This document shows positions 46,716 to 57,824 of a stretch of DNA of 64,000 nucleotides, piece after piece. Each line of letters opens with the position of its first letter. The stretch's first letter is position 1. The notes under the pieces were generated by a model that did no database searches, had not been told where the DNA came from, and saw only the letters and a program-made list of their open reading frames with translations. Both the position numbers and the translations under genes were made by a program. Origin of the DNA: Laburnicola sp. R22_1 (taxonomy: Eukaryota; Ascomycota; Dothideomycetes; Pleosporales; Didymosphaeriaceae); the NCBI GenBank assembly GCA_014281115.1, contig JACONQ010000005.1, positions 3,782,001 through 3,846,000 on the forward strand, in the 5' to 3' direction.

Positions 46716-48056
46716 GTTGATGAGGCCTTTACCGAGCAGGTCTGATGTATATTTGCAATATTCAAAACGATAGAGGAGCGTGCAGGCGAGAGAAACCGTG
46801 GAAAGTATCAACTTACGCTATATATCAACCGTTTTAAGGATAAGCACTGCCGTTATCGAGAGCATGCTCAATGGCGAACAAACCTTCTGGAGCCAGAGAA
46901 GATTCCCCAACTAATGTCTACCAACTGTCTGTACGTAGAGAATGAGACATTAAGCATCAAACTCGGATATCGGAGTCTGATAGACCTCGCACATCGACTC
47001 CCAAATCTGAAGAGACTGGAGTGCCATATGGGTCAAGACGAATGGACGCCGAACTACCCAGAGGAGTCCGCAAGTCCTTTCATCTACGATTACGACGGCC
47101 CCCGAAGAGACGCTAGGCATGCTTTCAGAAAAGCTATCACATCGACGACCGACATGCCCAAGTCCCTGCAAATACTTGTATTGGATTTTCTCTGCAGAGA
47201 AGCAATGTATAAAGCAGACAAAATCCACCACTGGAAGACTCAGCCGAACCTCATCAGTCCTCTTTCCAAAGGCCCATTCAGCTCCAGTCTACGCATCATG
47301 TCGTACCATATGCGTGCGATGATGATCAGGGCTCAAGTGGACGACACTTTTTTCTGGCCCGTGGACGCCTCCGAGACACCGCATTGGCCGAACCTCCTAT
47401 TCGTCCATCTGCTGTTCTACATGGTGTCACCATCAGAGGCGTGGTACTTCGAAGGGCCCCGTGGAGAAGGCAGAGAGTCAACCGGCTACGAAGTGGACGA
47501 GTCTTCATATCCGCCGCTCGAAACTACTGATTACGACGAGAACGAATGTGCGAAAGAACATAATAGATCTTCGGGGGCTGGCTTGTCGTTTCGTACATCG
47601 CCTAATGATACGCTGATGGTGCCTTTTTTGACGAGTTTTGCAAAAGCCGCGGCAAACATGCCAAAACTGAAACGTGCAGTAATGTGGTCACCTCTTTACT
47701 GGGACGTGGACGGCGACGCCGATGCAGGTCCGGCATTTCAATATTATGACCTTCCACACACATCGTACCCATGGTACGCAGAGAGTCTTGCATGGGGTTT
47801 TGCATACTGTGCTCCAAGGTTAGGCATCCCGTTCGACAAATACCGCGGAGAAGAAAATTGCGACGCAAGGCAGATATGGTGGAAAGTTGGAGAGTGGCGC
47901 CCAAGCGCAGGGTTGCATATTCTCTTCCAGCAAATTGGTTGTCGCGAACATGGCGAAGCGTTGAAAGAGTACTGGGACGACGAGAAATTTGGACAAGACT
48001 TGGTACATCAGGGGTTCTTTTATCGGTACGCGCCAGATGAGGTTCCCCCAGATTAG

Positions 48057-48380
48057 AAGAGTTTACGACATGTTTTTCGTTTACAAATGCCTGGTTTAAG
48101 ATTCCGGAGTACGCTAGTAGATAAATGTGTACCTTCGTCGCTGATGTTGGCATCCCCACAGAGTAATTATAGAACAGGAGGCAGCTCGGCATACCAATTT
48201 TCACATCAAGTGCAGAGCATGGGATCAGAAACTATTCGTACAAAGTAAAAAGAGAAAGGACTGGTCTTCGCCTGGACACCAAAAAAACATCTAGCACTCA
48301 TTGTTGCATTCTGTTCCAATCGTACTAAACATCTAATAAGCTTTCCCCGCTCCACTGATCAAATCCCGCATGAGTGCTCT
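48057..48380. other. intergenic region between convergent genes
   Basis: 324 bp of 3' flanks only. Confidence 0.5.
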
Positions 48381-49575
48381 TTAGTAAAAAGCTCGTCCCC
48401 CGCTCGGGTACTGCAGATGGTCCGGCAACCCCCGACGTAGACGGCTCAAACTCGTCTCTTCAATATAAGCGTCCACATCAAACCCATCATCGCTATAGAA
48501 ATCACAGTAGTCCGGATCATCCGAATCCGAATCACTCAGATTCTCGTTACTCAGTCCAGCCTTCTCGCGCAGCTTGATGAGGCGAAGAGTTTCAAGCGTA
48601 TTTGCCATACTAGGGTCATGTTTTGCCGCCTTGTCGAAAGCCATATCAGGATAGGGATCGGAGTCGGAGTCGGAGTTGGAGTCAGGGTCTGTGAACTTGT
48701 TGCCTTTCCGTCGTACAATGATTTCTCCGTCTTGCCATACAGTAATGTTTTCCTCGACGTTGTGAGACATTGGGGTGCCGACGGTGATTTGTAGAATCCG
48801 TCTTCTATTCGAAAGCTTAGTCACGAAGCCGCCACTGTTTATCGGCTGACCGGCTAGGTACAATTGGACCAGGTCACCACCAAGCGATCGGTCGTTGCTT
48901 AATTTGGCCAACAAAGATGCGTTAATACTGCCTTGGGTCTCCGCTGTACCTGTAATACAGAGGGACCTCAGCTCCGGACAGGCTTCGAGGATAGCGAAGA
49001 TAACATTGCTGCTGAGTTTTGGCGAAGATTCGAGTTGAAGTTCGTATAGATGAGGACATGATTGCGCGAGTTTGATGACACTGCTGTTGGTGAGCTCATT
49101 GGTGATGAGTTCGCCGTGGCTGCTGCGCGAAGGGCGAAGGGTGAAGCTGCGAAGCCTGTTGGGAAATTTGCGACAAGCATTCGCAATCTTCAAGAGATGA
49201 TGGCTGTGTAGATGAGTTATTAGATTGCATCATGATAACAGCGACTACGATGACTTACTTGTATGTACTCAATGCCCAATCAGTACACACATGGTGGATC
49301 CCTGTCTTTATGCGCGACAAGTCCCAATCGTCCTCGGTACGAATCCTGAAAATTTCATCCTCGGGCCAAGGTTTTAGACCACGGTATCCTCGCGCATCTT
49401 CTCTTGACTTCTTTTTCATCTTCGGCTTGGGGCCTGTTATCGGTAGGGTGAGCCAGGGCGGCGGAGTATCGGACTCAGTTTCCCAGGCGTCATCGCCATC
49501 GTCGCTCTCAGGCTCAGTCTCCCCTGCGTCCTCAGCAGATGCTTCTGCAAATTGTTTTTCTCGTGGCGTTGTCAT
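48381..49575 (-). CDS. leucine-rich-repeat-like protein, hypothetical (379 aa)
   Basis: Exon 1 is 49575-49259 (ATG at MTTPREKQFAEASAEDA), the intron 49258-49204 (55 bp, gtaagt...cag) and exon 2 49203-48381; the total is 1140 bp in frame. The N-terminus is acidic and disordered (ETEPESDDGDDAWETESD). The centre (LAQSCPHLYELQLESSPKLSSNVIFAILEACPELRSL) has the spacing of F-box/LRR (AMN1-like) repeats, though no F-box is seen before it. The C-terminal third is again acidic with Ser-Asp repeats (DSNSDSDSD, SDSDSDD). A scaffold or ubiquitin-ligase adaptor role is possible but not shown. Confidence 0.7.
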
Positions 49576-50375
49576 TGTGTTCTTGATGTTGCTGAGGGTT
49601 CGACGAACGCAAGTGAAAGAGGCGGTGAAGCGGTGTGACAGGAAATTGGCTGCGTAAATTACATCATGGCTGGGGCGCCCAAGCCAAATGTCACGTGAGT
49701 GTTGGCAACCCGTGGACATTCTTAACGACGCGTTATAATCATCAGAATGTCTTGTCATGTGCGACTATTGTGTAAAATACCCTATTAAAAAGCTCGTTTA
49801 GGCCTCATCATCAAGAATTGCACCCTTGTCTTCGGCGAGCGTGGGGTGTCTCGTCCTGTCTGAAGTCTTCGCCCACAGGCACTCTCACCACGATTCATAT
49901 TCAGGCGTAGCAACCAGGCCTACCTACTGACGTGGTATGTGGAGCTACAGTGATATATAGAGCTACTTACGTGCACAGCCGCCATACTGCTAGTGATCCT
50001 CCCTGCGGAGGAAAGAACCTCGGCGTCCCTTGCCCCCGATTCGCATACCACTTCGCCCTATTGTCGAACCATCTCTGCAACTCGATCGAGGCCTCAACTT
50101 ATGCGCTACCCTACAAATCAGATCTAAAGCAACGATTACTGTGAACGTGAATTATACAGATACGGGGTATAATATTTTGAGCCAGGGTGACAGAGACTAA
50201 AACGCATTATCCAAAATTCAGCAACAGGACAACATGCGGTGTTGTAATGTATCGGGAACAGGCGACAAACCACCGGTAAAGAAATGGAGATAAGGAAACC
50301 TCGTCGTCCAGTTGCTCTTAGCAAAGTCTCACGGCCGGTATCAACCCTCGAATACTTATGCGTAGTCAGTAGCCC
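49576..50375. other. intergenic region
   Basis: 800 bp holding the promoter of the LRR-like gene and the 3' flank of the next. No gene or repeat recognised. Confidence 0.5.
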
Positions 50376-51236
50376 CTAAGCAACAGACTCTCCTTTTTTC
50401 TTCTCTTCGAACAACCTCTTCCCTCCCGCGATCGCTTCTTCCTCGCTCCCCTCCACCCCTCTCAAGATTGCTTCCTTCCGCCACGCCAACCTCTCCACAT
50501 CCTCCAGCCGATACATCCTCATATCCGTATACTCCTCATTCAATGGATTCTCAATACTGCAATGCTCCAAACAATCCAGGTCCATCCTCGACAAGCCGTA
50601 CTCCTTCCTACACTGCTTCACATTCCTATGTAAAGTCCAAAGTTCGCCCTTCGCGACCTTGAACGTCGCATGAGGCTTTGAATTGCGAGCGACCCAATCC
50701 CTCCAGTTGGCGCGACACTGCGCAACTTGTTTTCGATGTTGCTCCGCGGCGGCTTTTGCTTCGCGCTTCAGCTGTCGGTCTGCCGCCCTCGACGCTTTCA
50801 CCGCATCGTCCTCCGCTTTCTTGGCTTCGCGCTCTTCCTGTTCGATGTCCTTGATCAGAGCTTTGATGTCATCTTCTTCTTCCTTTTTAGCGAGCCTCGC
50901 GGCTTTCTTCTCTGCAGGTGACAGGGGTACGGGGAGCGTCTCGATTCGTATCTTCTTGTTGGGGAAGAAAGATGTTATTCGTGCTTGAGACTTGCGCTTT
51001 GAGCTCGGTATTGAGAAATTGGTTGAGAAGGGCTTGGACGAAGATCCGGCTCTTGCGGTGGATGAGTGGGCTGGTGTTGAGATGGGTGGCTGGGGACGAC
51101 GGGGCGGGGTAACGGGAAACGCCACCCTCGGCCGTTGCGGTGTGAACGCAGCGGAACTGAACGTTTCGTTATCAACAGCTACATCGGCTCTGGCTTTGCC
51201 TTTTGCCTGTGACGAGGGTTCATAAGGCATCGACAT
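50376..51236 (-). CDS. Lys/Glu-rich nuclear-type protein, possible XPA-C-like fold (286 aa)
   Basis: Intronless, starting MSMPYEPSSQAKGKARAD (51236). Residues 1-90 are disordered, rich in Ser/Pro/Arg, with basic patches that may act as nuclear localisation signals (SSKRKSQ, FFPNKKIR). Residues ~105-185 form a highly charged coiled coil (Lys/Glu/Ala). The last ~95 residues look globular: ELWTLHRNVKQCRKEYGLSRMDLDCLEH ... MRMYRLEDVERLAWRKEAIL. This spacing of a helix, a short strand with M-x-x-Y and a terminal helix resembles the C-terminal domain of XPA/Rad14 and related fungal proteins. That is pattern recognition only and the zinc finger of true XPA is absent. The function is left open. Confidence 0.65.
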   Translation of the reverse strand: MSMPYEPSSQAKGKARADVAVDNETFSSAAFTPQRPRVAFPVTPPRRPQPPISTPAHSSTARAGSSSKPFSTNFSIPSSKRKSQARITSFFPNKKIRIETLPVPLSPAEKKAARLAKKEEEDDIKALIKDIEQEEREAKKAEDDAVKASRAADRQLKREAKAAAEQHRKQVAQCRANWRDWVARNSKPHATFKVAKGELWTLHRNVKQCRKEYGLSRMDLDCLEHCSIENPLNEEYTDMRMYRLEDVERLAWRKEAILRGVEGSEEEAIAGGKRLFEEKKKGESVA

Positions 51237-51514
51237 GTCGGGGGTGAAGGAAATGGTACAATCTGTGAACTGTAAGGTGTTTAGCGCTTGTGGGGGGCTG
51301 GCGGAGTTTTGTATAGCGCCCTCGTATCCGGCTCGCTATTAGTTGCTTGTCGTGGGGAACGGAAGCGAAAATAAACATGCATGCTGTTCTATATATAAGC
51401 GAGGCGCTCCCCGTTCTACTGTATGAGAGCTGACAGGCTCGGCGTACACAAGAGGAGTCGAAGTGTGCGTTGTCGCAGTGTTGTACACTTGTAGACACTG
51501 TTCCACCTGCTGGC
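51237..51514. other. short intergenic region
   Basis: Presumed promoter of the preceding minus-strand gene. Nothing else seen. Confidence 0.4.
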
Positions 51515-52200
51515 CTACACAGTGTATCTAAACCAAGGCACATCGTCGGCTAGTTCTTTCTCCAGCATCTTTTGCTCCTCAGTCAATTCCTGGATCTCCT
51601 TCTCCGCCGCAACTTTATCGCGTCAAGCGTTCTCCATCCAGCACCATGTCGACATGAAAAATGTCCGGACAAAGGCCAGGCTAGGATTCGTCAGTCGGCG
51701 CCGCCTAATATAAAGAATCTCCAAACGTACCTGACGATTCCGATCAAATACTGTGTCCGGTGATGTGTCTCGGACCGTCCCTCGAAATGTAAACGTACGA
51801 CGCGATGATACCACCGCAGTTTCCTCCCATAACCTGCCTCGCAATACCGGTGCCTCGCTTCAAACTTCCTCCAATATTTCCGCTGTTCCATGCCACTCCG
51901 AGTGGAATCTGCGGGTAGATACCGATGGCAGCGAATACAGTCCCAGCATACTGCACACCGGGTTTCCCACTGCCACATAACATGCCGAACCCCAGCAGCG
52001 CAACGAGCTGGAAGCCTACCAAGAAGATTCCTCGCTTATGTACTCGGTCGGAATACCAACTTACAGCGATTGTAACAGCAGGCGGCGACGTAGGGCGGCA
52101 CAGACATCAGTTGCGCTTCGTTGGATGTGTAATCCATGTTCTTGATAATCGGCGACGGAAATCGACGGCAGCGCAACCGCCGTTTCAGTTCTAATATTTT
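51515..52200 (-). pseudogene. MFS transporter fragment (allantoate/Dal5-type permease C-terminus)
   Basis: The minus strand carries the last part of an anion:cation symporter-type MFS protein: IIKNMDYTSNEAQLMSVPPYVAA, then after a frame change VSWYSDRVHKRGIFLVGFQ, GSGKPGVQYAGTVFAAIGIYP, NIGGSLKRGTGIARQVMGG. The characteristic C-terminus (EEQKMLEKELADDVPWFRYTV, stop at 51515) lies in yet another frame. At least two frame changes are present and the first seven or so membrane segments are missing, so this is a decayed 3' remnant. Confidence 0.75.
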
Positions 52201-53615
52201 TCTCGTCCATGCTGTCCGATACATGTCAGGGTTTATTTGTACCCCGATAGTGCTATTGGTACGGCCTAGGACGATGAGTTCATTCCTGGGATTCTTTTAT
52301 GTCCTTGTTGGCTTATCTTACATTCTACGGCTAATTTGATCCAGCGACGACTGACTTGTCTTTTAGGTTGCAGCACCATTTATTTATTTTTTAAAAAAAA
52401 TTTGTTTAATAGACCACCTTGCAGATTATGAAAATTTATATTAAGAGCATATGATCAGCATCTAAACTAGTAAAAAGACTGTGATGATCATCGAGATCAA
52501 ACATCAGCGAGCCTCCAGCGTTTTGCAACCTGAACACCCTAAAGCTGCCGAAATTGCATCTATTGTTTTATGAAACATTGGAATCAAGATGTTTGATTTC
52601 CACCTGGGTAGTTATCATTCTCATACGTATGTCTTTCGCCATGGATAGCATCAGGCATATAACGGGGCGGAGATACGTGAGGCAATGGAAGTTCAACCAA
52701 CCTATCCTCCTATAGAAAAAGAAAGCACAGTGAAGATATTGAGCTCAGGAGAGCGTTAAGGAACACATCAATAATTATAGATGTTGAATATAATACAGTG
52801 CAAAACGTCGACAACGAAATAATTGCTATTTTGTGTATATTGTTACTACCACTGTGTGCTAAGTACTGGGTTTTAGTTCTTTTTATTTTACTCCTCTCTG
52901 TGTATGGTGCGGACTCGAACTTAGTTAGAATCTCCACACGACGACGATCTTCAATAGATATTGAATGATCGCTTTCAACGACGTCAGGATGGAGATTACA
53001 AGTATATCTTCGAGAAATCAAGGATCTAACGGTGCGCTATTATCATTTGGTAGATGGAAAAATATCAAGAAAGCATAGTATAAGGCTGTTGAACTAGCAA
53101 GTGCAACTTATTGGCTGTATGTTGTTTTTCAAAGGCTGTTTGTACCCGAAAGAAGTGTAAAACACCATGGGTAGCTTGCAGTTACATACACCCACTAAAT
53201 ATCTAATAGAAACATTATTCAGATAATGCTCACCATCTGTCTATACATATTAACGACGACTTTACAGGCAAGTAACTGTAGGTTATAATACGGGGTTAAG
53301 AAGGTACCGCAAAACGAAGAATATATATAGAATGTCTTGATTTATCTATGGTAGATTCGTAGCGGGTGCAAACAATAATTGGAAGATTTGGAGGACCCGT
53401 GGTTATGAAGTTTGTGTTGGAAAGATGTTGGATTGCAAATAATGCAAGAGCCATTCACTCAACACATGAATTCACCGGAAAAGTTTTTCTTCCGTGCGTC
53501 ATTAGCCGCAACCCCAGGAAGCTTGGACGTAGCTAAGTTTTCACCTACTCACTACCTATTCTTTAAGCTACCTTCGACTTTGATCTATTACACCCCACCT
53601 TCTGGAATTGCTACT
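52201..53615. other. AT-rich intergenic region with SINE-like copy 2
   Basis: Contains the SINE-like element at 52790-52953. The remainder is AT-rich, with no gene detectable. Confidence 0.55.
52790..52953 (-). mobile_element. SINE-like retroelement, copy 2 (164 bp)
   Basis: Flanked by 13 bp direct repeats differing at one base (atagatgttgaat at 52777-52789, atagatattgaat at 52954-52966). Its minus-strand 5' end is TGAAGATC, exactly as in copy 1. It has an intact B-box (AAGTTCGAGTCCGCACCA, ending like a tRNA 3' end) and shares the body GCACACAGTGGTAGTAAC. The 3' end differs from copy 1. Confidence 0.75.
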
Positions 53616-54419
53616 ATGAGGTTCCAGTTAATCCTGCACTCTCTGCTCGCTCTCCTCAGTTTCGGAGCCGCGGAGGAGAAACACTACAACCATGCGCAAC
53701 GGTTCGCCGGAGACATGGTGATTGGCTCAAACCCCGCAACCCACAATCAGAATCAGAGAAATGGAAACTTCGTCATCGTCAATCAGTGCAACTACGATGT
53801 CTACGCGTGGTAAGTGCATAGCGCAACTCCATGTGCGGCAGTCGCTAACTCACCAAGGGAAGCATGGACCGGCCACCAGGGGCCCCGGTTCATCATTCCG
53901 GCCCGCCGACCCTTTCGTAGGAGTTCATCACCCGCTACAGGCTCCCAAACGGTGGTGCTTGCATCGACAACTGTGGAGTCGACTACAAGATCAGCAAAGC
54001 GCCTCATCTTGTCGGCGGTGTCGGCGGCAACCAGTTACAGTTCGAATACAGCACCTACCTTGGCGTCATGTATTACGACATCTCATTTGTGGACTGTGCA
54101 AAGAATCTCGGCTATCGTAAGGGCGACGCGAGCAACTGTCCTTCGTGGAAGGAGGGCATTCGCATCGAAGGCCTTCCGCGACGCGGCTGCCATCCGCTGC
54201 ACTGTTTCCCCGAGGAGATGTGCATGTAAGTGCTTCACCGAAATCTTCCCCTTCCGGCACCCTTGTACTAATGTGGGTAGTCACGACGGATATGGCGCGT
54301 ACTATATTGACAAGCCGCTGGAGAAGTGGGGTCTCAAGGAGCCAGTGCACATATGCCCGAAGTATAACTATGGCAACGAGCTATACTTCCGTCTCTGCAC
54401 TGAAAACCCTGATCTGTAG
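53616..54419 (+). CDS. BYS1-domain secreted protein, one-base frameshift
   Basis: A secreted, Cys-rich protein resembling the Blastomyces yeast-phase-specific protein (BYS1) family, function unknown. The signal peptide is MRFQLILHSLLALLSFGAAE. Exons: 53616-53809, 53858-54225 and 54281-54419; introns are 48 and 55 bp. The mature part reads GNFVIVNQCNYDVYAW, AWTGHQGPRFIIP, then GGACIDNCGVDYKISKAPHL, FEYSTYLGVMYYDISFVDCA, EEMCIHDGYGAYY and ends CTENPDL. The three exons total 701 bp, one short of a multiple of three. The frame changes near 53919 (cctttcgtaggag), where one extra G would give Glu-Glu-Phe and keep the family pattern. It is either an inactivating deletion or a base-call error; everything else looks functional. 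Confidence 0.75.
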
Positions 54420-55474
54420 GGGAGGCTGGGTGCTGCGTTGTCCCAAGAAGGAGTGAATCAAGAACAGTTGAGGGGTTTATAGAGGATGGGGCTCATCACA
54501 AGAGCTTTTCATAGATGGACTTAATGTAGTTGGTCACACTCAGAATTGAGAAGATGATATCCTACTTATCCGGAGTTCAACTCAAGACCCATGCGTTAAA
54601 ATTTAGTCAAATCGTTGAGACTGACAGTGAGAAATTACGCCCGCTTTGTTCATAGGACTTGTTTGGTCTGAAGATGACTTATTTGCTAGAGAGTCATGTG
54701 CCCGAAACGATTTTGCAGAGGAAGTTGTCAAGTGACATGTAACACAGCGAGAGAGATATATATCACACTTGCGGGTAGACTTTATACGAAAAAAATCGCT
54801 CCTATATCCATCTCAATACAGACTATCTCTATCTCACATGTCCAAGTTAGAGACTCTTCCGAGCTTTGGCCATCCTCTTGGAATGTGTGACCGCCTGCCG
54901 GAAAAGCGAGAGTGAAAGGAGCAAAGCCGTCCCTCCGCTTACGTCGACCAATGCACCAGAGCAGAATTTTTCTGACAAAGCAGCTCTGCGAGCCCCACCT
55001 CACTTTTCTACTCACTACATCAGTCTCAGTTCACATCGGCGGCAACCCACTCCGAAATATTCAACCAGTCAACTTGGTGGGCCCCTGAACTGAAAAAGTA
55101 TCGCTGAAGGCCCGGTAACTGTAAGCTTGACTCGTCTCCCACCCGTCTCTTCTTGAGTAGAAATACTCACAGACTGAACATTAGAAGCGCCTACTTTTCA
55201 ACCGGCGAGCTCGTGTCGCGGTGTTCGGATCGAAAGGTCGCTGCTAGCGAGGTAGGCATCGCGTGCCCCCAGTCTTCGTTGTCTGCGTCCCTACTGACTC
55301 TTTCTAACACGAAGGATCTGAGTCGAATCACCGAGACATCTGCTGCGGTTGCAGGCAGATGCGAGCCTAATTTGAACGCATCCTTGCATATACAGTAAGT
55401 AGCACCTTGGGAGACAGCCGCGTAGGTCTACTTATACTTTTGGAAGATCGCTTACCTTTCAGGAGGTAGTCCTG
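54420..55474. other. intergenic region; probable 5' leader of the next gene
   Basis: 1.05 kb. Splice-like signals (gtaagt near 55397, cttacctttcag ending at 55461) suggest a 5' UTR intron just before the ATG at 55475. No other feature seen. Confidence 0.45.
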
Positions 55475-57824
55475 ATGTCTTTTCCGGCCCACCATATCTC
55501 CGATCGCGAGACGGACACGGCCTTTCAAAAGGAGCCGTTAACAATGGCTGTTCCCTCCGCAATTGAAAACCCCAAACGAGCGGCCGCAACCTCGTCGCCA
55601 CATGCACCGAGTCCCAAGAGGCAGAGAGCTAATTTGGCGGACATGCGAGGAGCTTCCTCAGACGACGAGTCCCCAGCCAACCAACTGCACACCTCCGACA
55701 ATGACCATGATCCCGGATTGCACGCATCAACGAACCGCACCGGAACAAAAGCAGCTGTGGCTACCGCCTCCAATGCTCCACCTCCCACACCTGTCATTCC
55801 CCCTTCTCAATCCCACCCCGCAGCCCCTGCACCGCAGCAATTCTCATACGGACCCGATCCCACGCGCCATCCAGCGGAAGCAAACGCCTACGCAAACGAA
55901 GTCCACAACAAACACGTCCAACCCCCCCGCTTCCCTCTCGCCTGCATAGGCCACACCGACATCCCCCCCTTCGCTCTGAGCGCCATAACCGACTACCTCT
56001 TCCACAACCTCAGCCAAAAAGAATGCATTCAAAACTACAACCGCTGGGGCGGCGACGCCGCACTGCACTCCATCGCCACCATCTCCAAGACGATTCTCAA
56101 GTACGGGCCGATGTGGTTCGACGAAGAGGGCGCTGTGCCGCCGTGGAAAGTGCTCAAGAAGCCCCAGAGGCAGCGTTTGGGCCGCCTGGGTCTGATGAAG
56201 CATAATTTCCCTGTCGTCCAACCTGCCTCTGGGGCTCCGCCTTTGCCCGTTCCGCAATCAGGAGCGGCGGCTTCTTCGGCAGCTACTAGGGTGCCTCGAT
56301 ACGGGAAGCCAAAGCCTACGAGAAAGCGGGTGGCGGCTCCGCGCCGCGGCATTCGGAGGAACGACGAAGCTAACGAGGAGGAGCATGAGGACTCTGGCGA
56401 CGAAGTCCAGGCCAACGACGCACCTGGAGATCGCAGCGGCCGAGATCAAGATGACACATCTCAAGACGCATCCTTGGATAACAAACTTGTCCGTAGACTA
56501 GGCAACGGGTACGTCGTCATACCAGCACAGAATCCCGCGAGATACGCAACGGCTAACGAGAGTATTATACAGAGTGTCAATCCACGACTACCTCCGCGCG
56601 GCCACAGACGCCCTCACCACGCCCGTCAAGCTCCAACTCCGCAATCAACCCGACGTCACCCACGCCATCACCAGCGCCGACGTTCTGCAGAAATTCACCA
56701 GCTGCGGTACGCAGCAGATGCCCGGCGCAACCTGGATGCCTACTCTCGCTGTGCAAGTCCAAGCCGAGAGTCCCAGCGTACTAAGGACGTTCGCTGCCTC
56801 CTTCTCTGCCGTCGAGACGGGCGGACCGCGCACCAGCTTACCTAGCCACGAGCTCGTGTACGATTTCGACGCCCAGGCGGACGTCACAGGTGAATTCGGG
56901 AAGCTGGTGTTCGAAGCGCTGGAAGCTGTCCAAATCGAGTGGACGGCAGAGCGGCTGCTGCAGCAGTACCGCGCTTGCAGGTGCGTAGGCATGGACATGG
57001 TAGTCGATGCATTCCACGCGCAGTATCGCGAGCAGCGTCGCGACCGCGTGGCAACCGACGACAACAACAACAACATGGATCTCCCGATTCTCTCCTTCGA
57101 CTACAAGCTCGCGCTCTTGGACGAGAAGGAAGCTACTTCTTCCCCTGGTGGAGCAGCAACGACTACGAACGTCCTACAAGACCCCATGCGCACTTTTCTC
57201 TTGGACGTGCTCGTCGCTGAGGAGAACGCGAGGAAGAAGACAGGGCCACTCGTAGGATACGTACCCTCGGGAAACGCCACCGATCCCCAGGTCCAGGAGA
57301 TGATGCAGGCGCACCACCATAGTTCGCAGAATTGCCTGATCGATGCGCCGCAGAGCGAGTACTGTGCTCGCTATCAAAACCACAAGCAGAAAGCGTGCTA
57401 CAGGGAGCTCGCGGCTGCGTACAACCCAGAGCTGAATGCTCTGAGGTTATACGACTGTGTCGTCTCCGCGATGAAGCAGGGCGAGCAAGAGACAGATCAA
57501 GAGCACTTTGATTTACTCACTAGGCTTCGCGACGAAATTTTCGATGTCGTGGCTCTCATTCAGGAGGAGCGTATGCGGGAGGTGGCGAGGCGTCTCCCGC
57601 GGCTGCTTGGTGGTGGAGACGCACTGTCGTTGCTTGAAGATCCGACTCGCGAATTGGCCATCGCGCCGGACGACAAGCCCCAATGGCTCGCCATCCTCGA
57701 GTCTTACGAGCAAGAATTGGTGAGGGCATCCAAGTCCAACGAATCACTGGCATTTCCCCTTGCGAGAGTCCGAAGTCTCCTGGGCTTGATCCGCGACGGC
57801 GATGAAGGGGTGGAGAGTGAGTAG
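55475..57824 (+). CDS. hypothetical nuclear-type protein (761 aa)
   Basis: Exon 1 is 55475-56508, the intron 56509-56572 (64 bp, gtacgt...cag) and exon 2 56573-57824; the frame is continuous (RRLGNG to VSIHDYLRAATDAL). The first ~150 residues are disordered, with Pro/Ser/Ala and a basic SPKRQR motif. A globular block follows (CIGHTDIPPFALSAITDYLFHNLSQKECIQNYNRWGG ... YGPMWFDEEG, ~150-235). A basic KPTRKRVAAPRRGIRR segment and an acidic stretch come next. Exon 2 encodes a mostly helical domain of ~400 residues. No catalytic motif is recognised. A second in-frame ATG (MAVPSAIENP) is 69 bp downstream. The composition suggests a nuclear or chromatin-associated protein, which is inference only. 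Confidence 0.75.

Larger units (their letters stand above)
43613..46718 (+). mobile_element. hAT-family DNA transposon, 3.1 kb, degenerate
   Basis: Recognised from its transposase, which has a BED-like N-terminal region and a C-terminal hAT dimerisation domain. It is flanked by 8 bp direct repeats GATGAGGC (43605-43612 and 46719-46726), the duplication length of hAT elements. The ends share CGTT(C/T)CCAATAGTCGG in inverted orientation, but this is offset by a few bases from the left duplication, so the exact left terminus is not settled. Confidence 0.8.
43323..48056 (+). pseudogene. F-box protein gene split by a hAT transposon
   Basis: Left part (from ~43323, true start not found): QELIHQICGYLSSIDLRSAYYVSTRF, a recognisable F-box, continuing in frame to 43612. 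Right part (46719-48056): after a short variable stretch it reads NRFKDKHCRYREH, LLEPEKIPQLMSTNCLYVEN and on to a stop at 48056, the body typical of large fungal F-box families. The 8 bp GATGAGGC at the left junction (43605-43612) recurs at 46719-46726 in the same codon phase, so removing the hAT and one copy rejoins the frame. An in-frame TGA at 46743 remains and may be a CGA to TGA change. The right part from the ATG at 46914 (380 codons) could still be expressed alone, but without the F-box. Confidence 0.75.

Noticed and set aside
46743..46745. In-frame TGA as proof that the right F-box half is an independent gene
   Set aside because: A single stop near the hAT junction is more simply a point mutation (CGA to TGA) after inactivation; sequence on both sides of it matches one continuous F-box body.
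52790..52953. Solo LTR
   Set aside because: Ends are not TG...CA, and the flanking duplication is 13 bp (16 bp in the other copy), whereas LTR elements give 4-6 bp. A SINE-like origin fits better.
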